The notes under the pieces were generated by a model. That model did no database searches and was not told the DNA's origin. It saw nothing but the letters and a program-made list of their open reading frames with translations. A stretch of DNA of 64,000 nt from a virus. The translations under genes were made by a program, and so were the position numbers. The DNA lies in the IMG/VR virus record IMGVR_UViG_3300033995_001164, positions 62,001 through 126,000 of that record, one strand, 5' to 3'. This document shows, one piece after another, positions 35,859 through 44,782 of the stretch (its first letter is position 1; the number at the start of each line of letters is the position of its first letter).

Positions 35859-37542
35859 CTATTAATGGTTTAATTGTAACATCGGAACCATATAGGCTTT
35901 CGTTGTAGTTTATTCCTTCGGGTATTAATCTAAAAGTAATATCAGTAAAAGGATAATGAGATGTATTTAAAAACGGGTAATCAACCCCTCTTTCTAAATT
36001 ATCCGTAAAACCATAAGTATATATATCCCTCCATCTAAACTCTTGGTCGGCGCTTGAATAAAAAGAATAATTAGGGATTTGGTCAATAATATTAACATCT
36101 CCCGTTTCAACATAATCAGAAAAAACCCTTAATGTCATTTTATTATGTGGTTGATAATAATAACCTAATGAATTTGTGTCCGGTAAATTTGATGTTTGAA
36201 ATATAGTTTGGTTATACTTTATTTTATGGTAATAAGGTGAAATTACTCTTTCAATTTGTTCATAATCATTCCACTCACAAAAATCACCGTCCATTACATC
36301 TCCTTTCACTAAATTACTATTATAATAAAACGTCTTAGTCGCGCCACTAGTTTGAGTATATGAAGATAATGGAATTGTTGTGTTGGAGTCAGTATTAGTT
36401 AAATCCCAATATTGATTTACTGTTTTGGTTAAGTTAAACCCCCAACCTTGTTTTAAACCGACCCCAGATGACGGCTCATTAAAATAACCTGAATATCCTT
36501 TATTAACAATTGTTAAAAAAATCTCACTTAATGGTCGTTTTTGATTATCAATGTACCCCGCAAAATCTAAATCATACGCCGAAGTCATATTATATGCATT
36601 ACTACTTGTTTTTTGAGAAATTCTTGAAATATGATTTGGTGTGATAGAACTGTATTCGAATTTCATAGTCTCTTTAAATACATTTTTTTCAAACCCAATT
36701 TTAGTAACAATTAAATCATCTAAATTTGTAATCACTTTGTGTTCTCTCACATAATATTTTGATTTAGTCTCCGTTAAATTATCCGGGTTTATGACTCTTT
36801 TAAAAGTACCATTCACATTATCACCAAATGTAGTTCCGGTATACCCAATATTTAAAACATTAAAAACATACTCTTCACTACCAAATAATCCATTACCTAA
36901 TGAGTAAACTTGGAAAATGTTTGAATTTCGATAAGTTAATGATAATTCAACATATTCATTTGTTGTTAACCCATGAGACCCAATACATTTAAAAGAAATT
37001 AATCCATTCCCATTAATTTCAATATTTTCAATACTAAAGGGAATACCTTGCTCCGCAACCCAATTAATAGTACCTAAAGTATCTGAATAGTAGTTTAATT
37101 TTTTTGTGTTATTATTTTCATGAGCATATGTTAAATAATACATCCAATTATAGGTATAAGCACTTTTGGATTTATAAACAAAGTGTTGATTATCAGTAAT
37201 CGGTCTAAAAAAATCAAATTCATAAAACTGAGGGAATCCCTTCCAAGTACCACTATTAAATGATGTTTGAGGGTCAACATAATACAAATTATATTGAAAT
37301 GGTAAGTAAGTAGTTGTGCCTGTATATGTGTTATCGTATAAATATTTAACTTTAAATGTTGGTCTAAAAATAGTACATAACTGTCTTTCGTCATCATAAA
37401 CTTGAGCCAAACTTATAGTTGTACTTCTATCGTATTCCGTTATTTGTTGACTTGTTTGGTCTAATGAGATAGAAACATTTTCATTAACAGAAGGCGCCCC
37501 CTTATATTTAAGGTTACTTGGTATTATAGTGTAATTATTCAT
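35845..37542 (-). CDS. Baseplate/tail structural protein, 565 aa
   Basis: Beta-rich, Tyr/Asn/Ser-rich sequence without charged clusters, beginning MNNYTIIPSNLKYKGAPSVNENVSI. Aromatic repeats such as YYYQPHNKMTLRVFSDYVET and GFTDNLERGVDYPFLNTSHYPF suggest a sandwich or propeller-like fold. No family is recognised. It overlaps the 1581-aa gene upstream by 8 nt. Its conserved place among wedge genes makes a structural role likely. Confidence 0.68.
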   Translation of the reverse strand: MNNYTIIPSNLKYKGAPSVNENVSISLDQTSQQITEYDRSTTISLAQVYDDERQLCTIFRPTFKVKYLYDNTYTGTTTYLPFQYNLYYVDPQTSFNSGTWKGFPQFYEFDFFRPITDNQHFVYKSKSAYTYNWMYYLTYAHENNNTKKLNYYSDTLGTINWVAEQGIPFSIENIEINGNGLISFKCIGSHGLTTNEYVELSLTYRNSNIFQVYSLGNGLFGSEEYVFNVLNIGYTGTTFGDNVNGTFKRVINPDNLTETKSKYYVREHKVITNLDDLIVTKIGFEKNVFKETMKFEYSSITPNHISRISQKTSSNAYNMTSAYDLDFAGYIDNQKRPLSEIFLTIVNKGYSGYFNEPSSGVGLKQGWGFNLTKTVNQYWDLTNTDSNTTIPLSSYTQTSGATKTFYYNSNLVKGDVMDGDFCEWNDYEQIERVISPYYHKIKYNQTIFQTSNLPDTNSLGYYYQPHNKMTLRVFSDYVETGDVNIIDQIPNYSFYSSADQEFRWRDIYTYGFTDNLERGVDYPFLNTSHYPFTDITFRLIPEGINYNESLYGSDVTIKPLIDECE

Positions 37543-40500
37543 TTACTGAATATTTTGTTTTAAATTTATCTAAAGCACTCTCTCCTTTAACCGGACCAAA
37601 ATAAAATTGATATGGCGCGCCGACTAAAAATTTAGGATTTCTAACTAATGAAGCATTACTTGAATAATTACCATTATCATCCATCCCAAAAATATATCCT
37701 CGAGCCATTAAATCTTCACTACTAACGTCGACATTAGATGCCAAAAAATATTTAGTTGTTAAACTAGCTCTGTCTAATCCTTGGTAAGGGGTATTTTGGA
37801 TTATGTCTTCGGTGTCTGTTGCCCAATTATTATATTGACCTCCAAATAAATTTGACGAGGAATTGTTGACAGGAATATCAAGTTCCCATTGATAAAATGG
37901 TACAACTTGGGATTTAATCCCATAAGGGTAGGGGTAAAACCCAATATTGTCGTTACCTCTAAAATTAATCCTACCGGGAGTTAAATAATCCTTAGTTTGT
38001 AAATTTTCAGTTGTTGATGAAAACCATACTGCAATTGTTGGATTTTCTGAATTACCCAATATTGTTGTTGGTGGACCTCCTGTCGTTTCATAATATTCAG
38101 GTGAAAAATTAATATTACCAATTTCACAATTAATTGACATTAATTGAGCTAAATCCCCATCAATTCTACGGCGCCTACCTAAAATGTCATTGGTTTCATT
38201 ACGAGAAAATAACTGTTGTAATGAGTTATCTCCCAATGGTATTATTTGAGCCAAAAAACCTTCATCGGTAATCCGTGAAATAACAAATAAATTAATTAAA
38301 TCAGAGGTATCCCCATAACTAGTTGAATTAATATTAGGTAATATATACCCCTTAGTTGATGGGTCAAAAGTTATCTCAGAATAAAAATAATCTTTCATAC
38401 CTAAATTAATAATTGTTGTTGGGAACATTAAATTAACTACGTTAACTCCATAATCATTATTAGTCTTATTACCTACAAATCTATTACTAATGTAGTTGTA
38501 TGGACTACTTCTATAATAAAAATTATTAGTATCCTCATCAAAATAAGATAAATCCTTACAAAATTTTGGTGGTAAAGCTTTATTTTGACTATTATAAAAA
38601 GTGTCCACTTGAATCGGAAATGCGTAAAGAGAACCATTAATCCAATTATTCATAAACGATTGTGATAACACTCCTCGACATATTCCATAGAAAAATCTAA
38701 AACGAAACCCCCATTCAGCAAAACTTCCAATATCTTTTAACATATCAATTAAAGGTCGTCTCATAAACATATAACACCCATTTTCAACAGCATCATTATT
38801 TTCACAAGATTCGTTAATATCAAAATCGTCACCAAATCCTTTATAACAATTTAAACTAACCATACCTTCACAATCAAAACTTCGTAAAACAGTACTGTCA
38901 TTAGGTAATCCTGTTAAATCCGCAGTTACTTGGTCGGCACCTGTTGTATTACTTTGTGATGAAATAACACCTGATTCGGTATTAATTGAATAGATTCCAA
39001 AATTATTATTTTGTTGTAATAAAGAAGGGTTATTATCCCACGAACCACCATCTAAAAAGTCAGAACTAGGTAGCCTATCCGTCCTTAACACATTTTGTTG
39101 CGAAGAATTAATAGTCATTATATTTGTTTGGGTAAAAGTTTTTGTATAGTAAAAATAATTAAAAGACCCATATGAAAAAGAAAGACTATTTCCTAATTGG
39201 TCATTATAATCATTGGATGACATTGCGGCAACTCCAGATACATTTTCAGTATTATCATATTTTGAACTATCGGGTAGTGACAACCAAAACCCATTTGAGG
39301 TTGTTGATATCACTTTATTACCCGAAATTTGAAATTTTAATGGGGGTGTTAAGCTACTATCCAACGAACTATAATATCTTGTCGCTGTTGTTGTAAATCC
39401 CGAATATTTATTTCCCGGATTAAAAAAATATGATTGGTAAAACATACCGCTTTGGGTATAAGGTTGCACTGACAATGAAACATTGTCCAACTTTTGAATT
39501 GGAATATTAAGTCGTGTCGACGCAGTTACTGACCAATTTGAGTCATTTTCATTTGTCCCAAATAAACCTCCTAATTTGTATTCATTTAAATATAACGGGG
39601 AATAAGGGTCAACACCTCTTTGTAAAACTAAAATGTACTGAGATTCATAATCCTCCAAATAGTCAGTGGCGGTCATTGATACCACTGATTGAACCACACC
39701 AATGTTACCAGAAACTTTTTTATATTCAGTAATAACTGTTGGTGTTGATAATATATTTGGAAAAGATTGTGTTGTACCTGAATTCCATATCAATATCGCC
39801 TGAGAAACCGTAATTGCGGTTATAACTTGGTAATATTCAATATCAGAAGGAAATTTATAATTTGTTTCAGTTGAACCATAAGGTAAGATATAAGAGGTAC
39901 TTAAATTACTATTTTGGCTGCCGTCATTAGGGTTAGCATAAGATATGTTCACAATTGTTTGTCCACTACCATTATATGAACTACCACTAATCCCTGTAGT
40001 TATACCAGATATAGTATTAGCAGTATATAAATAATTTTTATCCTCCGAATTACTAAAATTAACAAAACTTAATAAATCCCCGGGATTATATTGTTCTTGA
40101 GATAAAACGGTAATTGAATTATCGTAATGATATTTTCCAACATTTTCATTCTTAGAAACAGTAACTTTAATCTTATTGACCCCCGTAAAATAATTTGACC
40201 TTTGATTAAACAAGTTAATCCTTTCTCCAATTGGTAAATTTTTACTTGCCAAAATACGCTCCCCATTAAGACTATACACGTTTGAAATTGGTAACTTATA
40301 TCGTTGATTATTTGAAACCGTACTAACACTACCATAACCCGCCAAAACTTGTGAATAAACATCACTTAATTGTTCCGCGGTATCAGTATCTCCCGAAAAT
40401 CTAATAGATTCCAACATCGCGGTATAGTTTTCTTGCAAAGACACATAAGTTAGAATTCCGGTACCATTTGGATTTCCTTCATTATACGTATTATTACTTT

Positions 40501-42280
40501 GAACTCCGGTCTCTTGTTTACAATCACAAGCCTGACAATCAGGGTATGTTATCATAGGTATCCTAAAAGTATAATCTCTTTTATCACATTTAATCCCTAA
40601 ACTACGACAAATCCAACTAAACCACCTTTTTCTAAATATTCGAATATTACAGATAGAACAAAGAGCACTAATCACTATATTATATAAAAATAAGACAATA
40701 TGCATCGCAATTAAAATACCAATAAATGCCGGTTGTATTATTGTAAAAATAATTGAAAATAAGAAAAATAGTAAATCGAAATTTCTAAACCCGTCATTAA
40801 CCGGAAATTTATTAACACTATTAGCACAATCATTATTATCAATTTCCTTAATCCCAATAAATTGACCTTTATTTCCTTTTTTGTATTGGTCAATTAATGA
40901 TGAAACCGTATAAACTTTATTGAATTGGAATTCATAAAATGTGTCCTCACAATTAATAGACTCATTAAGTTTGTCGATTTTTTCTTGAGAAGTGAAACCA
41001 TTAGTGTATCCACTCCAATCTAACCCAAAATAATATGAACTAGCCAGTTTTTCTCTATCAGCGGTTGTCCCCGAAAAATATGGGTCATTATTCTCGTTAA
41101 TCCACCCATATTCTTTAACATTCGGAACTAAATAATATGGTCGTCTTGTTTGTAATGTTAAATCATTTGGTTGTTGCCATTTAATTTTAAATCGATATTT
41201 CCCTTTAGTTGGAATACCTACGCTTGGGTCGTTGGATATAACTTTTTCCCCAAATTCATTAGTAATGAAATAATCCAAATTCATTGGCATTTCAGTTAAC
41301 CACACCCCATTACCGTCAATTATATTACCTGATTGTTCAAATTGATATTGTTCTAAAATAGGATTACCATCTGAATCTTGTTGTATTGTTTGTCTAATTC
41401 CTAAAATTTGCCCCGGGCCTGTAGTTAAATCACATAAGTTACCTAAATTATCTTTTGGTTTACAATTTTTCCTAACCCTAAAAGTATCAGGTGATGAAAA
41501 CATAGAACCCATAAAAACTGATGTCGGTTGTATATCAACATTTGCATCATTCCTAAGGTCAAAATCAACTCGATTAACTGCTATTTGACAAATATCAGGG
41601 TCACCCCATAATGGAGCAACTGATAAAGTTTTAGTTAATGTTATTATTTGAGGTAATGATGATAAATCAGTTGAAGTTTTAAATCGATTACCAGAAACTT
41701 GTGATTCGGTTGCTAATCCAGTTCTAATTAAATCTTGAGGTGTTAATGAGAACTCCCCAATATCAGATAAATCAACATCCATTACTAAAGTTTGGGAACC
41801 TAATGGTACTCCCATTATCATATAATCACCACTATCATTAGTTTTTGTGGTATACTTATAATATTTGTCGTAAATTTCAACAACAGTACTATCAATTAAT
41901 ACATCACTTCTTGTTGGTAAAGTACCTGTCGCTGCGTGAACAGAATATGATTTTTCGTAAGGTAATAAATTATATCGATACCCATCAGAATTTTTATCTG
42001 TTGGAGATTTATAAGGATATATACTTGAAATGATTGGATTAGACTCATCAATTGGCTCAACGGGAAGAAACACAGACACACGAGCATTTGGAATACCAAA
42101 TCCATTATTTGCTGTGACTCTTCCAACAACAACACCGTATTCCGAACAACTCCTACTATAAACGTCAGTTTGTTGTATTTTTAACGATAAGATTTCTAAA
42201 AACTCAAAATCTTGGTCTAACTGAACATTGATTGTTTTGTTTACTCCTAATTCGGTTCTAATTCTATATGACTGACCCAT
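37535..42280 (-). CDS. Giant baseplate-region structural protein with a membrane-like segment and Cys cluster
   Basis: The 1581-residue protein starts with a domain (1-160) containing VVVGRVTANNGFGIPNARV and a later DSGDYMIMGVPLGSQTL, which reads as a carboxypeptidase-regulatory-like beta-sandwich. Residues about 497-545 are strongly hydrophobic (LLFFLFSIIFTIIQPAFIGI and LIAMHIVLFLYNIVISAL), enough for two membrane passes, followed at about 546-600 by a Cys cluster (CSIC, WICRS, IKCDKRD, CQACDCK). The rest is beta-rich, Asn/Ser/Tyr-rich structural sequence. It lies between gp6 and other baseplate genes. A large tail/baseplate component is inferred; the hydrophobic segment is unusual for a virion protein. 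Confidence 0.75.
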   Translation of the reverse strand: MGQSYRIRTELGVNKTINVQLDQDFEFLEILSLKIQQTDVYSRSCSEYGVVVGRVTANNGFGIPNARVSVFLPVEPIDESNPIISSIYPYKSPTDKNSDGYRYNLLPYEKSYSVHAATGTLPTRSDVLIDSTVVEIYDKYYKYTTKTNDSGDYMIMGVPLGSQTLVMDVDLSDIGEFSLTPQDLIRTGLATESQVSGNRFKTSTDLSSLPQIITLTKTLSVAPLWGDPDICQIAVNRVDFDLRNDANVDIQPTSVFMGSMFSSPDTFRVRKNCKPKDNLGNLCDLTTGPGQILGIRQTIQQDSDGNPILEQYQFEQSGNIIDGNGVWLTEMPMNLDYFITNEFGEKVISNDPSVGIPTKGKYRFKIKWQQPNDLTLQTRRPYYLVPNVKEYGWINENNDPYFSGTTADREKLASSYYFGLDWSGYTNGFTSQEKIDKLNESINCEDTFYEFQFNKVYTVSSLIDQYKKGNKGQFIGIKEIDNNDCANSVNKFPVNDGFRNFDLLFFLFSIIFTIIQPAFIGILIAMHIVLFLYNIVISALCSICNIRIFRKRWFSWICRSLGIKCDKRDYTFRIPMITYPDCQACDCKQETGVQSNNTYNEGNPNGTGILTYVSLQENYTAMLESIRFSGDTDTAEQLSDVYSQVLAGYGSVSTVSNNQRYKLPISNVYSLNGERILASKNLPIGERINLFNQRSNYFTGVNKIKVTVSKNENVGKYHYDNSITVLSQEQYNPGDLLSFVNFSNSEDKNYLYTANTISGITTGISGSSYNGSGQTIVNISYANPNDGSQNSNLSTSYILPYGSTETNYKFPSDIEYYQVITAITVSQAILIWNSGTTQSFPNILSTPTVITEYKKVSGNIGVVQSVVSMTATDYLEDYESQYILVLQRGVDPYSPLYLNEYKLGGLFGTNENDSNWSVTASTRLNIPIQKLDNVSLSVQPYTQSGMFYQSYFFNPGNKYSGFTTTATRYYSSLDSSLTPPLKFQISGNKVISTTSNGFWLSLPDSSKYDNTENVSGVAAMSSNDYNDQLGNSLSFSYGSFNYFYYTKTFTQTNIMTINSSQQNVLRTDRLPSSDFLDGGSWDNNPSLLQQNNNFGIYSINTESGVISSQSNTTGADQVTADLTGLPNDSTVLRSFDCEGMVSLNCYKGFGDDFDINESCENNDAVENGCYMFMRRPLIDMLKDIGSFAEWGFRFRFFYGICRGVLSQSFMNNWINGSLYAFPIQVDTFYNSQNKALPPKFCKDLSYFDEDTNNFYYRSSPYNYISNRFVGNKTNNDYGVNVVNLMFPTTIINLGMKDYFYSEITFDPSTKGYILPNINSTSYGDTSDLINLFVISRITDEGFLAQIIPLGDNSLQQLFSRNETNDILGRRRRIDGDLAQLMSINCEIGNINFSPEYYETTGGPPTTILGNSENPTIAVWFSSTTENLQTKDYLTPGRINFRGNDNIGFYPYPYGIKSQVVPFYQWELDIPVNNSSSNLFGGQYNNWATDTEDIIQNTPYQGLDRASLTTKYFLASNVDVSSEDLMARGYIFGMDDNGNYSSNASLVRNPKFLVGAPYQFYFGPVKGESALDKFKTKYSVNE

Positions 42281-42375
42281 TCAATTCTTTTAATTTATAA
42301 ATAGTTTATGAGTGATTTTTCAAAGAAATACACACCATATTTAATTATAAACTAGTTGTCACAGAAATAAACCTG

Positions 42376-44214
42376 TTAAGAGAATGTAACTGATTGGAAA
42401 TTTTTAACGGACACTTTAATATCTTTATTAGGGTATCTAACTTGGTACACTTGTGATGGTTGAGCAAAAATAGTATCATCAACAGTTGAAATTTCTTTTG
42501 TCTCAGCGTCAACATATTCCATGGATGTTTCCGCGGAAGAATATTGACCCCCAACATTATTAAATACATTTACCCCAACTACTGTTAATACACCATTTTG
42601 ATTTTGGATAATACTTTTCAATTCAGATAAATAAACATTTTGACCTAATTCCCGTGTTTGAGGATTGAAATATGTTGAAATTCTATCAACGACATCCGCA
42701 ATAACTTGACCGGAATTTTGAGCAGAATCTAAAACAATTTGAACATTAATACTTAAATCAATAACCTGAGCAGTTAAAATTGAAATATAATCGTTTATCA
42801 TTCTATAATTCGACAAATAATTAGCAACATTTTGTCTTAATGTATCTGAAACAATACTTGTTAGTTTTCCTGAAGTATCGTAGGATAATAACTGAATCAA
42901 TATCTTATTGTTATTTTCAGTAATTGAAACTTTTGCAGGCGCCCCAAATTCTGCCGGCATATTTCGAATAATTGACTCGTAATCCTGTACTGTAACCGCT
43001 CTTTTTTGAGCCGAAAAGTTAAACGATACATAATTCCTAATTTCTTCTAATGATGGTACACCAGCACCTCCAATGGCTGCAGTAACATTGGTACATCTTA
43101 ATGAATTCACAACAGATGAGTTAGTTAATTCAGATGGTCCATTAACAAAGAAATTTACTGTACCAATTTGATTAATAACATTTGTTCCCAAGTTTGTCGC
43201 CAAACCACCACCCACTCTATATTGAATGAACAAGGTCGAGTTTGGAGTTAAAGCAGAACCCAATGAAAAGTTATTTGAATATCTTTGTAAATCAATTGTT
43301 GCACCAACCGTGGTAAATTGGTCTAAAGAATCTTGTGCTGTATTTGTACCACCACCAAATGTCATCTTTTTAAAACCTTCCGGAGTGTATTCCGTTATAA
43401 ATCTATTAGATGTCTGAATATATTTTCCAACCTTAATACCCGGTTGGTCTGACACTTTTGTTGGGTCTTCAATGAATACTCGGTCTTCCGCAAGTGCATC
43501 GACTTCATACCATTTATTTGATACCCCCAAAAATTCAGCAGTTGATGGGACATTTGTATATTCAGTACCACTTTTTAATAATACATTAGTAATCCCTAAT
43601 ACATTTTTCTCAGGTAAGAATAATTCGAAGAATGGTTTAACATCATTTGGTGTGATGACTCTTTTAAACACTTTTGTTATACCATTAACAACTAATTCTC
43701 TTTTTGTAATCGTATAATTAATTAAGACATTATTTGCATTAAAATTTGGTATTTTTAAACGATTTGGGAATCCTTGAGCATTATATGGTGAAGTAAAATC
43801 TACATCATAGATGTTTTCAAAGACTATTCCGGCTCCGACAACTTGAGACCCTCTTGTTAATGTTCCTAAGTATCTTTCATCTTCTTTGTCCCCAAACGCA
43901 GGAACGGTTATTGAAAAATCAACTAAAGACACTGATGGTCTTTGTCCCGGTAATTTTAACCCATAGGTTCTAGCAATATTATAAATTGAAGACCTTTGTT
44001 GAGCATACTGTAAAACAGTTTCCTGAATACTTCTATCAATATGATAATGTAAATTGTCCGCTACCGCAGCATTCAAATCTAAGAATACCGAGAATACAGA
44101 AGCATCATTAAAGTCCTGTATTAATTCAGGGTAATAAGTCCTTACATAGTTTAATAATTCAGTTCTTATTCCTTGATAATCTCTGGTAGTATAAGATATA
44201 TTACGATTTGCCAT
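42376..44214 (-). CDS. 6: Baseplate wedge subunit, T4 gp6 / baseplate-J-like
   Basis: The 612-residue protein has the gp6/baseplate-J features: the N-terminal SYTTRDYQGIRTELLNYV, DASVFSVFLDLNAAVADNLHYHID and QETVLQYAQQRSSIYNIA, then the central VPSLEEIRNYVSFNFSAQKRA, VTVQDYESIIRNMPAEFG, and later YLSELKSIIQNQNGVL. In T4, gp6 dimers form the inner ring of the baseplate and control sheath contraction. Length is close to T4 gp6 (660). gp25 lies directly upstream, 6 nt away, as expected for its wedge partner. Confidence 0.92.
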   Translation of the reverse strand: MANRNISYTTRDYQGIRTELLNYVRTYYPELIQDFNDASVFSVFLDLNAAVADNLHYHIDRSIQETVLQYAQQRSSIYNIARTYGLKLPGQRPSVSLVDFSITVPAFGDKEDERYLGTLTRGSQVVGAGIVFENIYDVDFTSPYNAQGFPNRLKIPNFNANNVLINYTITKRELVVNGITKVFKRVITPNDVKPFFELFLPEKNVLGITNVLLKSGTEYTNVPSTAEFLGVSNKWYEVDALAEDRVFIEDPTKVSDQPGIKVGKYIQTSNRFITEYTPEGFKKMTFGGGTNTAQDSLDQFTTVGATIDLQRYSNNFSLGSALTPNSTLFIQYRVGGGLATNLGTNVINQIGTVNFFVNGPSELTNSSVVNSLRCTNVTAAIGGAGVPSLEEIRNYVSFNFSAQKRAVTVQDYESIIRNMPAEFGAPAKVSITENNNKILIQLLSYDTSGKLTSIVSDTLRQNVANYLSNYRMINDYISILTAQVIDLSINVQIVLDSAQNSGQVIADVVDRISTYFNPQTRELGQNVYLSELKSIIQNQNGVLTVVGVNVFNNVGGQYSSAETSMEYVDAETKEISTVDDTIFAQPSQVYQVRYPNKDIKVSVKNFQSVTFS

Positions 44215-44220
44215 ATGATA

Positions 44221-44691
44221 TTAAATATTAATTATAACAAAATCACTCGGACCAAAAGTTGTATTATTGGTCGAGTAATCTATTTTTATTTTTGCGGTAT
44301 ATTCTGAAGTTCCTTTACCGGGGAATCTATAAATTGACGATTCACTAGAACCAACAGTTGCAGTTCCTGTTGCTAAATCAACTTCTTCCATTGGGTCTGC
44401 GGGACTTATAGTTATTTGGTTTAATAATAAATTAGGCATAAAAGTACCGACAGCATCTCGAATGTCTGATTCAATGGCGTCAAATGTTAATCCATCGAAC
44501 GGTTCAAATAAAAACTCATAGAGTCTTGTTCCAAAAGTTGGTAAATAATATCTTGACCCTTTACGGGTTAGAAGTAAGTGAATTAAATCGGCTTTAATTT
44601 CCTGCGACTCATACTCAGTAAGTTGTAGATAATCCCCTTTTACAGAATCTCTGAAAGGAAAATTAATACCATATGTTGTTCCATCTGCCAT
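44221..44691 (-). CDS. 25: Baseplate wedge subunit gp25
   Basis: The 156-residue protein matches the GPW/gp25 family: GDYLQLTEYESQEIKADLIHLL, TRKGSRYYLPTFGTRLYEFLF and E-P-F-D. In T4, gp25 joins gp6 and gp53 at the wedge core and links the baseplate to the sheath. The C-terminal 40 residues add a beta tail (TAKIKIDYSTNNTTF). TATAAATA on the plus strand (44722-44729) stands 30 nt before the start. The gene begins the baseplate operon after the NrdA terminator. Confidence 0.92.
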   Translation of the reverse strand: MADGTTYGINFPFRDSVKGDYLQLTEYESQEIKADLIHLLLTRKGSRYYLPTFGTRLYEFLFEPFDGLTFDAIESDIRDAVGTFMPNLLLNQITISPADPMEEVDLATGTATVGSSESSIYRFPGKGTSEYTAKIKIDYSTNNTTFGPSDFVIINI

Positions 44692-44733
44692 ATCTATAAT
44701 TATAGTCTTGTGATTATTTCTTATAAATACCTA

Positions 44734-44763
44734 AAAATAAAAAATCCCGACATTGCCGGGATT
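44734..44763 (-). terminator. Rho-independent terminator after NrdA
   Basis: AATCCCG (44743-44749) pairs with CGGGATT (44757-44763), 7-nt loop. Read on the minus strand the stem is followed by a T-run (TTTTTTATTTTT). It lies 20 nt below the NrdA stop codon and separates nrdB-nrdA from the baseplate operon. Confidence 0.85.
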
Positions 44764-44782
44764 ATTATATGTATTCATTTTA

